A stretch of DNA of 64,000 bases. It comes from Kitasatospora humi (GTDB taxonomy: Bacteria; Actinomycetota; Actinomycetes; Streptomycetales; Streptomycetaceae). The stretch spans positions 1 to 64,000 of the forward strand of contig NZ_JAJJPA010000021.1 of assembly GCF_020907985.1 (NCBI RefSeq), in the 5' to 3' direction. This document shows positions 1-5,794 of the stretch, piece by piece. Made by a program: the position numbers and the translations under genes. Each line of letters starts with the position of its first letter. The first letter of the stretch is position 1. The notes under the pieces are model-generated. The model ran no database searches and was not told where the DNA came from. It saw only the letters and a program-made list of their open reading frames with translations.

Positions 1-196
1 GCGCGTTGCCGACCAGCTCCGAGAGCACCAGACAGGCGTCATCGGGGTCCAGGCCGTGAGCGGTGAGGTGGTCGCGCAGGCGGTGGCGCGCGGTTCGCAG
101 GGTGGAGCGGACGACCAGCGCGAGGAGGTCGAAGGAATCGGAGGAGGCATCCGGGTGCCCGTCGTGGGACGGGCTCGGCAGCGGAACAAGACGCAT
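1..196 (-). CDS. ATP-binding anti-sigma-type regulator (partial, N-terminus)
   Basis: Only the first 65 codons lie in the window; the gene runs off the left edge. The start is the ATG whose complement is at 194-196 (MRLVPLPSPSH). Translation reaches LSELVGNA, the N-box helix of the HATPase_c fold used by the many small actinobacterial anti-sigma/SpoIIAB-like proteins. These usually bind ATP and regulate sigma factors or anti-anti-sigma partners in the cytoplasm. It lies near an XRE/DUF5753 plus DUF397 cluster, an arrangement like the abaA/whiJ loci of Streptomyces (family knowledge). The G boxes are outside the window, so kinase activity cannot be judged. Confidence 0.8.
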   Translation of the reverse strand, partial: MRLVPLPSPSHDGHPDASSDSFDLLALVVRSTLRTARHRLRDHLTAHGLDPDDACLVLSELVGNA

Positions 197-395
197 GAAG
201 GTCTCCAGTCCTGTGGGATCACCCCCCCGGTGCCCCGTGTGCGGTGGCCCGCCCGCGCCGGCCGGTGTGCGCGTGACGGCCGACGGGGGCGGGCGGCCCG
301 CGCGGCCGCTTCCCCAAGCCCAGCTGCGCGGGAGTCGTGCGGTGGCGAGCGGTCCCGCCCGCGGCGACGGGGGCGCCTGGCGGGCGGGACCGGTT

Positions 396-429
396 CCTGT
401 GTCAGCCAACGCCCTTTGGTCGACACAGG
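396..429. other. Inverted repeat in 197-501 gap
   Basis: CCTGTGTC at 396-403 pairs with GACACAGG at 422-429 around an 18-nt loop. Together with the hairpin at 461-488 it is the only structure seen in the 305-base stretch between the partial ATPase gene and the next minus-strand gene. It could be a second terminator arm or an operator for the ATPase gene. Confidence 0.4.
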
Positions 430-460
430 GTTGGCCCCTCCTCACCACTTGGGGGGCCGG

Positions 461-488
461 GCCCGCAGAGGCACCAAGCTCTGCGGGC
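461..488 (-). terminator. Hairpin terminator downstream of the 502-750 gene
   Basis: A perfect 10-bp stem (GCCCGCAGAG at 461-470 with CTCTGCGGGC at 479-488) and an 8-nt loop lie just past the stop of the minus-strand gene at 502. There is no clear U-tract, as is common in streptomycete terminators. Confidence 0.55.
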
Positions 489-501
489 GTCTTCGGGGGC
501 G

Positions 502-750
502 CTAGGCGGCGAGTTCGGCGGCCCGAGCCCTGGCCCGGAGCGAGTGGTGGACGACGGACGACAGGCTCGCACTCAGGGACAGCTCGACCTGGCTGTGCAA
601 GTGCTTCATCAGGCGGAGCGTGGCGTCCAGCTCGGGTGCGGTGGCGCCGGTCCGCTCGGTCACCTGGAGGTCCAGCGCACGGCCGAGGGTGCGCAGTTCG
701 GAGAGGGCGGCGGCCTGGTCGAACGACGGGGGCGGGGTGGCGGCGTTCAC
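502..750 (-). CDS. Small hypothetical protein
   Basis: An 82-residue protein that I do not recognise. The GTG start at 750 is chosen because GGAAGG lies 7-8 bases upstream; the open frame continues further 5' to 996 but that part has low-complexity, non-coding-looking composition. The protein is largely helical (SELRTLGRALDL, HLHSQVELSLSASL) with an Arg/Ala-rich tail and no signal peptide or membrane segment. It lies between the ATPase and the divergent XRE regulator of an AbaA/WhiJ-like cluster, so a small accessory regulator is possible, but that is only context. Confidence 0.5.
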   Translation of the reverse strand: MNAATPPPSFDQAAALSELRTLGRALDLQVTERTGATAPELDATLRLMKHLHSQVELSLSASLSSVVHHSLRARARAAELAA

Positions 751-1072
751 GGGGGTGCCTTCCGGTCGGGGAGTTGATTGCTCAGGGTCGGGGCTGGACC
801 CAACTTGGCTGAGCAGTGGAGTTGGTGGTGGCCGGTCACCTTTTGGTCTCACACTTTCGGGTGAAGTTGGGACCTGCCGGGCATGGAGCCCAGAGCATTG
901 CTGCTGCCCAAATAGGGCCTCGTGCCAATGGTTTGGGAATCGATCGGGGTGCCGGGGCTCGGTCTGCCGTTGCCCGGCCACTCCTTTCCGAAGCACTCTG
1001 CTACCGGTCGCTCACACTGTGCTCTAGGCTCGAAGTGCTTTCAAACTGGCCGCTCGGAAAGAAAAGTCAGCC
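751..1072. other. Divergent intergenic region, no gene seen
   Basis: 322 bases between the minus-strand small gene and the plus-strand XRE regulator. It is less GC-rich than the flanks and must hold both promoters. GGAAAG at about 1056 can serve as ribosome binding site for the TTG start at 1073. I see no convincing ORF or strong inverted repeat. Confidence 0.4.
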
Positions 1073-1900
1073 TTGAACATCAAGCAGCTCAATCCAGATG
1101 CCTCACCGCGTGCCGCATTCGGCGCTGAACTCCGGCGCGTGCGCGAGGAGTTGGGCATGACGCAAGATCAGCTCGCGGAGCGGACGGGCTACTCGCCGGG
1201 CCACATCTCGTCGCTGGAAACTGGCCGGAAATCCCCGACCTTGCGATTCGCCCGGAAGGCCGATCGTGCGTTCGGCACCGGTAGCAAGTTCGAGAACTTG
1301 TTCTTCGACCTGCGGGCGACCTCCCTGCTGCAGGGTTTCGGCGACTACATGGCTCATGAGGCGCGCGCGGTAGAGCTGCGCCTCTTCGACCTCGGCATCA
1401 TTCCCGGCTTGCTCCAGACCCCGGAGTACGCGGAGGCGATCACGCGCGGGGCCGTGCGCCGGGGCAGCATCACCCAAATCCAGGCCAACGAGCGGCTGGA
1501 AGTCCTGGCCGGTCGTCAGGCCAAGGTCTTCCGCCAGCCCCCGCCGCTGCTCTTCGCCGTGCTTGATGAGAGCTGCCTCTGGCGGCCCGTCGGCGGGCCC
1601 AAGGTGATGCGCGCGCAACTCGACCGCCTGGTTGAAGTCTCCGAACTGCCGAACGTCACGATTCAGATCGCGCCCTATGCGATGGCCGAGAGCAGGGCGT
1701 TCGACCTTCCGATCTACCTGCTGACATTGCCGGATCACTCGGTTGCCGCCTACTCGGAATCGTCGCAGCGCGGGCACTTCGAGCGTGATCCGGACGCGGT
1801 GCGGCCGCTTCTCACCGACTACCATCACCTGCAGGTAGAGGCTCTGTCGCAGGCCGCGTCCGTGGCGCTGATCCGCAAGGCACGAGAGGAACTCCAGTGA
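1073..1900 (+). CDS. XRE-family regulator, HTH + DUF5753 (WhiJ-like)
   Basis: A 275-residue protein with an N-terminal helix-turn-helix (about residues 15-70; MTQDQLAERTGYSPGHISSL) and a C-terminal DUF5753 ligand/partner domain (about 95-270, with GLLQTPEYAEAI). This is the standard architecture of streptomycete WhiJ-type regulators, which act with DUF397 proteins and ATP-binding partners to repress or time developmental genes (family knowledge). The start is TTG at 1073, because the nearest ATG (1098) is out of frame. The gene overlaps the downstream DUF397 gene by 4 bases (GTGA), so the two are translationally coupled. Its targets cannot be read from the sequence. Confidence 0.9.
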   Translation: MNIKQLNPDASPRAAFGAELRRVREELGMTQDQLAERTGYSPGHISSLETGRKSPTLRFARKADRAFGTGSKFENLFFDLRATSLLQGFGDYMAHEARAVELRLFDLGIIPGLLQTPEYAEAITRGAVRRGSITQIQANERLEVLAGRQAKVFRQPPPLLFAVLDESCLWRPVGGPKVMRAQLDRLVEVSELPNVTIQIAPYAMAESRAFDLPIYLLTLPDHSVAAYSESSQRGHFERDPDAVRPLLTDYHHLQVEALSQAASVALIRKAREELQ

Positions 1901-2091
1901 TCAACCCCGAGTGGTTCAAGTCCAGCTACAGCAGCAATGGCGGTGCCTGCGTCGAGGTGGCCGCCAACATCCCCGGTGCCGTCCCCGTCCGTGACTCCAA
2001 GGACCCCGAGGGCCCGGCCCTGACCTTCACCCCCGCCGGCTTCGCCGCCTTCGTGGCGGGCGTGAAGGGTGGCGAGTTCGGCGCTGTCTGA
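1897..2091 (+). CDS. DUF397 protein, copy 1
   Basis: A 64-residue DUF397 protein beginning MINPEWFKSSYSS, with the family hallmarks WFKSSYS, C-VEVA and VRDSKDPEGP-L-F. DUF397 proteins are small partners of XRE/DUF5753 regulators in actinobacteria, and some sets behave like toxin-antitoxin-like or developmental control pairs. The GTG start overlaps the stop of the XRE gene. It differs from the next gene (2222-2416) at only four residues (E/D5, A/E17, I/V25, F/L61), so the two are a recent tandem duplication. No membrane or secretion signal is present. Confidence 0.9.
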   Translation: MINPEWFKSSYSSNGGACVEVAANIPGAVPVRDSKDPEGPALTFTPAGFAAFVAGVKGGEFGAV

Positions 2092-2108
2092 CGAACTCCT
2101 CAACACAA

Positions 2109-2143
2109 GCCCCTGTGTGGCCGGTTCATGGCTTCACAGGGGC
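2109..2143 (+). terminator. Hairpin after DUF397 copy 1
   Basis: GCCCCTGTG at 2109-2117 pairs with CACAGGGGC at 2135-2143 around a 17-nt loop. A decayed version of the same hairpin follows copy 2, so the duplication unit included this 3' element. It may reduce read-through between the copies. Confidence 0.6.
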
Positions 2144-2221
2144 CCTGTTGGGCTGACGGCCTATCAACCTCCCTGAGCAGCACCCATCCTGGCTGAGCAT
2201 TGCGACCTGAGAGGAGATCCC

Positions 2222-2416
2222 GTGATCAACCCCGACTGGTTCAAGTCCAGCTACAGCAGCAACGGCGGCGAGTGCGTCGAGGTGGCCGCCAACGTCCCCG
2301 GTGCCGTCCCCGTCCGTGACTCCAAGGACCCCGAGGGCCCGGCCCTGACCTTCACCCCCGCCGGCTTCGCCGCCTTCGTGGCGGGCGTGAAGGGCGGCGA
2401 GCTCGGCGCAGTCTGA
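2222..2416 (+). CDS. DUF397 protein, copy 2
   Basis: A second 64-residue DUF397 protein, 94% identical to the one upstream by direct comparison. Unlike copy 1 it has its own strong ribosome binding site (GAGGAG, 6 bases before the GTG at 2222), so it can be made independently of the XRE gene. The 130-base spacer contains the hairpin at 2109-2143. The near-identity suggests a recent duplication that may have changed the stoichiometry of the XRE/DUF397 complex. Function is inferred from the family only. Confidence 0.9.
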   Translation: MINPDWFKSSYSSNGGECVEVAANVPGAVPVRDSKDPEGPALTFTPAGFAAFVAGVKGGELGAV

Positions 2417-2437
2417 CGCCTCGCCATCGCGCAATCT

Positions 2438-2465
2438 CCTGTGTGGCCGCTCGTTGTTGCACAGG
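2438..2465 (+). terminator. Hairpin after DUF397 copy 2
   Basis: CCTGTG at 2438-2443 pairs with CACAGG at 2460-2465. The arms and the adjoining TGGCCG match the hairpin after copy 1, so this is its shortened duplicate. The rest of 2466-2666 shows no gene. Confidence 0.5.
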
Positions 2466-2666
2466 GGCTTCCGGTGCGCCGTCCTGGATGCGGGTGGCGG
2501 CCTCGGTCAGCGCCGGCGCCGTCCGTTCCTCGTCCGTGAGAACGGTGTCTCGCGCCACGCCGCCGCTTTCTGCAGCGCTCGTCCTCCCCTTCGGATGCGG
2601 CCGCCGCCGGTGTGGATGGCCGTGCCGGTTCTGCCGGCGAGGAGCCTGTAAAGAACAGGCGGGAAG

Positions 2667-2682
2667 TGTACAGTTTGGTACA
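2667..2682 (+). promoter_or_regulatory. Putative antitoxin operator overlapping the start codon
   Basis: TGTAC at 2667-2671 and GTACA at 2678-2682 form an inverted repeat containing the TGTACA core typical of Phd/YefM operators. Its right arm ends on the A of the antitoxin ATG. TACAGT at 2669-2674 would make a -10 box placing transcription start at or next to the ATG, so the gene may be leaderless and autorepressed at this site (inference). Confidence 0.5.
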
Positions 2683-2939
2683 TGAGTGACACCTTGCCGA
2701 TTACAGAGGCGCGGGCCTGCTTGGGGTCGCTGGTCCGGCGTGCCTCCCACGCCCGTGAGCGCATCACCATCACCGACCACGGACAGCCCGCCGCCGTCCT
2801 CATAAACCCACAGGAGCTGGCCGACCTCGAGGACGCTCTCGCGCTGGCCCAGTACCGGGTCAGGCAGGCGGCCGGCGAGACCACGGCCGTGCCGCATGAG
2901 CAGGTCCGCGCCCAGCTCGGCCTGGGACCCGCCGCTTGA
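2682..2939 (+). CDS. Type II antitoxin, Phd/YefM family
   Basis: An 85-residue protein (MSDTLPITEARACLGSLV...) with the Phd/YefM N-terminal DNA-binding fold: the TEAR segment, the ITITDHGQPAAVLI strand-turn-strand and the ELADLEDAL helix. The C-terminal 25 residues would wrap the toxin. Family members bind the toxin and repress their own operon. The toxin gene follows with a 4-base TTGA overlap, as usual for coupled pairs. There is no clear ribosome binding site 5-10 bases before the ATG, which fits a leaderless transcript starting within the operator at 2667-2682. Confidence 0.92.
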   Translation: MSDTLPITEARACLGSLVRRASHARERITITDHGQPAAVLINPQELADLEDALALAQYRVRQAAGETTAVPHEQVRAQLGLGPAA

Positions 2940-3187
2940 GCCACGCGATCATCTGGGACGAGCCGGCCATCAATGCCGCCGCCCGGTTCCTCAAGGACGA
3001 CCCCGAGGGGCTGCGCCAGGTCATGGACGCCGTCGACCTGCTCGCCGACTCCCCGCGCCCGCAGGGCACCGCGGAGTACGGCTCCCCGAACCTGCGCCGG
3101 ATGCACGTCGGCCGCTACCGCATCATGTACGAGATCACCGAGGCCACCGTCACCATCGTCGTGATCCACCTCGGCCGGATCGGCTGA
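2936..3187 (+). CDS. Type II toxin, RelE/ParE family
   Basis: An 83-residue protein (MSHAIIWDEPAINAAARFL...) of the RelE/ParE fold. The C-terminal LRRMHVGRYRIMYEI and VVIHLGRIG are the typical beta strands with conserved Arg residues (GRYRI...Y). RelE-type members cut mRNA in the ribosome and ParE-type members poison gyrase; the Arg/Tyr pattern favours RelE, but this is not decisive. It starts at TTG 2936, overlapping the antitoxin stop, so translation is coupled to the antitoxin. A hairpin (3208-3245) follows. Confidence 0.88.
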   Translation: MSHAIIWDEPAINAAARFLKDDPEGLRQVMDAVDLLADSPRPQGTAEYGSPNLRRMHVGRYRIMYEITEATVTIVVIHLGRIG

Positions 3188-3207
3188 TCACCAACACCAA
3201 GTACCAG

Positions 3208-3245
3208 GATGGCCGGGCCCCTTGAGCGTGAGGGGCGCGGCCATC
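3208..3245 (+). terminator. Terminator of the toxin-antitoxin operon
   Basis: GATGGCCG-GGCCCCT pairs with AGGGGCGC-GGCCATC (3208-3245), with short internal mismatches and a loop of about 8 nt, 21 bases after the toxin stop. The following 3246-3516 shows no gene. Confidence 0.65.
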
Positions 3246-3516
3246 AGCGTTGGCTGAGCCGGCAGCCACTCGGCGCCGCTTAAGCCCGCCCGGTGCCGAG
3301 ACGGACCAGGACGACGTTCGGCCGTGACCGTTCGCCCGCTGAAGGATCAGCTGCCACGCCGAGGTGAAGCCGCCCGATCAGGTGAAGTGGAGGCGATCGG
3401 CCGCGGGCGAGCGGGCGGTGTGCCACGAGCGCCGGGGTCGCCTGGCGCCTGCCGCGGATCTGCGAGGGGAAGGCCATCCCGCAAGGTCCGGGCGGGTCGG
3501 TCGAATGCCAGAGCCT

Positions 3517-3550
3517 GCGGCGGCCCGGGGCGCGAACCCCGGGCCGCCGC
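3517..3550 (-). terminator. Terminator of the copper-oxidase gene
   Basis: A perfect 14-bp stem (GCGGCGGCCCGGGG at 3517-3530 with its complement at 3537-3550) and a 6-nt loop lie 17 bases past the stop of the minus-strand oxidase gene. Confidence 0.75.
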
Positions 3551-3566
3551 ACACTCGTTCACAGGG

Positions 3567-5507
3567 TTACGGCAGCGAGCCTGCGGAAGTCGCGTCCAGC
3601 TTCACCCACTTCGCCTCGCTCGGCACGCCCTTGGCGTCCAGCAGGAAGAGCATGTAGTACCCGGGCGGAGCGGCGTTGGCGCTGGGCGGGCTCTGCAGCG
3701 TGAGCTGGTTGCCCTGGCGCTTGGTGATCTGCAGCTCCACGTGGCGCTGGGCGGTGTCCACCGCGTGCGTCGAGGTGATCGGCGACATCAGCACCGCGCG
3801 GGTCACCTGCTTCTCGGTGGACGAGGTGACGTTGAAGCTGCGGTTGTACCGCACCCCGTTGCCCGGCACCGAGTCCAGCTTGGGCCGGGCACCGCTGTGC
3901 AGGTACCACGGTTCGTAGATCTCGATGGTGCCGCCGTTCTCCGTCTTGATGTTCGGATTGTTGGCGATCTGCTGCAGCTCGTCACCGGTGATCATCACCC
4001 GGCCGTCCGGCAGGATGACGGCGTTGGAGTGGTAGCCGCGCGGCAGCCGCTGCACCGGGCCGAGCTTCCAGGTGCCCTCCTTGTCGCGCATCTCGACCTG
4101 GCGGTACTTCAGGTCCGCGTTGGGGTTGTACAGCCCGTTGCCGTAGTCGCGGATGTCGTAGGAGCCGTTGATGGTGAAGAGGTTGCCGTCGGGGAAGATC
4201 AGGGTGTCGTCCTGGGTGCGGCCGAAGGCGCGCGGGGTGTCCTTGCTCCACTTGCCGCCGGAGAGCTTGTAGGTGTTGGGGTCGGCGTTGTTGCCGCCGA
4301 GGATCAGCACCGAGTCGGGCCCCTTGGGGCCGTTGGGCAGCGCCACCGCCGAGCCGTAGTTGCGGTTCATCACGCCGGGGGCCAGGTTGTCCGGGCGGGT
4401 GGGCAGGTCGGCGCGGGTCTCGGTCTTGGGGTCGAACACCCACTGCTGGTTGGGCACCCGGCCGAGGCCGTAGATCTTGCCGTCGTTGAGCGAGAAGAGC
4501 TGCGGGTAGTCGGTGGTGAACGGGGCGTCCGCGCCGAACCGGTCGACCGGGCCCTTCGGCACCTTCTTGGAGTCGAAGACCACCGGGTCCTTCTTGGCCG
4601 GGAACCGCTCCACGATCGGGGTCGGGGTGCCCCAGCCGATCTCGGACTGGCCGGACATGATCAGCTGCCGTCCGTCCGCGCCGGTGACCACCGACGGGTA
4701 CCAGCGGCCGACGGACATGTCCGGGTTGCGGGTCCAGGACTCCGTCCACGGGTCGAAGATCAGCGACAGCTTGGCGCCCGCACCGCCGTTGCCGCCCAGG
4801 TTGCCGCCGAAGATGCCGACCATCCCGTTGGCCAGGTAGGAGTGCCCGGCGCAGAAGAACGGCGCGGGCCGGTTGGCCGCGGTGCCGTCGTCGAGCGTCA
4901 CGTTGGGCGGCGGCACCGGCTTGAAGGCGCCCGGCCCGGTGCCCTGCGACGGGTCCCAGAGGTAGGCGCGGCCCTTGTTGGCCGAGCCGATGATGTTGGT
5001 GGGCGCGGGCTCCTGGGTCGGGTCGGTCTCCACCGGCTCGAACGAGAAGAGCAGCACCTTGCCGGTCGGCAGCAGCGCGACGTGGTCGCCGTACTCGGGG
5101 GAGGTGAAGTAGTCGGTGAACTTGCCGAAGACGGACGGGTCGAACTTCTTGTTGATCTCAGCCTGGGTCTTGGTGAGCATCTCCAGCCGGTGCACCCGGA
5201 TCGGGAGGGGGTATCCGTTGTCCGGCCCGCCCTCGGCCCTGGTGTGGGCGGCCTCCCGGAGGGCCGCCCGGCGCTCCAGGCGCTGCCAGGCCAGGTAGCC
5301 GGCCTCCTCCGGGCCGAACGCGCGCACCTCGTCGGCGCGGGTCTCGGCCCGCACCTGGGCGGCGGTGATGGGCTGATCGTCGGGGGTGGTGGCGGCGCCG
5401 GCGCTGAGCGGGACGGCCAAGGCGGTGGAGGCGGCCACGGCGGCCACGGTGCAGGCGCGCAGCAGCGCGGCCAGCCGGCGTCCGGGCGGCACGGTGGTAC
5501 GGGACAT
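3567..5507 (-). CDS. Secreted radical-copper oxidase (galactose/glyoxal oxidase-like, DUF1929)
   Basis: A 646-residue protein from the ATG at 5507; the frame extends upstream to 5690 but a signal peptide (RRLAALLRACTVAAVAAS..., cleavage near LSAGA) fits this start. Seven-bladed Kelch-like propeller followed by a C-terminal DUF1929 domain. All copper ligands of the family can be matched: Cys in FFCAGHSYL and Tyr in GRWYPS (the Tyr-Cys cofactor pair), Tyr-His in GYHSNAV, and His in STHAVDT. Such enzymes oxidise alcohols or aldehydes and reduce O2 to H2O2 outside the cell. In Streptomyces, GlxA is the best-known relative; it is encoded with CslA, which is absent here. A DyP-type peroxidase diverges from it, a possible H2O2 consumer. 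The true substrate is unknown. Confidence 0.88.
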   Translation of the reverse strand: MSRTTVPPGRRLAALLRACTVAAVAASTALAVPLSAGAATTPDDQPITAAQVRAETRADEVRAFGPEEAGYLAWQRLERRAALREAAHTRAEGGPDNGYPLPIRVHRLEMLTKTQAEINKKFDPSVFGKFTDYFTSPEYGDHVALLPTGKVLLFSFEPVETDPTQEPAPTNIIGSANKGRAYLWDPSQGTGPGAFKPVPPPNVTLDDGTAANRPAPFFCAGHSYLANGMVGIFGGNLGGNGGAGAKLSLIFDPWTESWTRNPDMSVGRWYPSVVTGADGRQLIMSGQSEIGWGTPTPIVERFPAKKDPVVFDSKKVPKGPVDRFGADAPFTTDYPQLFSLNDGKIYGLGRVPNQQWVFDPKTETRADLPTRPDNLAPGVMNRNYGSAVALPNGPKGPDSVLILGGNNADPNTYKLSGGKWSKDTPRAFGRTQDDTLIFPDGNLFTINGSYDIRDYGNGLYNPNADLKYRQVEMRDKEGTWKLGPVQRLPRGYHSNAVILPDGRVMITGDELQQIANNPNIKTENGGTIEIYEPWYLHSGARPKLDSVPGNGVRYNRSFNVTSSTEKQVTRAVLMSPITSTHAVDTAQRHVELQITKRQGNQLTLQSPPSANAAPPGYYMLFLLDAKGVPSEAKWVKLDATSAGSLP

Positions 5508-5794
5508 GGAGTTCCTTCGCAGTGAGGGGTGAATGGCGGTCCTGGCTACGGTCGGTGATCGGCGAGTAGGGGTGGCGCCGACGTCCTCGGGCGACCTGAC
5601 GAGCCGGCGGCGGTGCGGTGACGCGGCCGTTAGCGAACCGGTTTCAGTCTTATGAGCGAACCGAGTTGCTGTCGCGTCAGGTGCCGCCAACCCGGTGGCT
5701 CCACCACCCGGATGACGGCCACCGAATCACATCGTTCGCATGCGTCGCATACGGTCATGACTACTGACCGCTATCGAGTAATCATGGAGGCCCC
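5508..5794. promoter_or_regulatory. Shared divergent promoter region of the oxidase and peroxidase genes
   Basis: 287 bases between two divergent genes. AGCGAACCG occurs twice as a direct repeat (5632-5640 and 5655-5663), the first copy overlapping the palindrome AACCGGTT (5636-5643). These could be sites for a common regulator. GGAGG directly precedes the peroxidase ATG at 5795. No regulator is encoded next to them. Confidence 0.35.

Noticed and set aside
3324..5525. 733-codon ORF opposite the copper oxidase
   Set aside because: Arg/Gly/Val-rich translation with no motifs; it mirrors the real gene and arises from high-GC codon bias.
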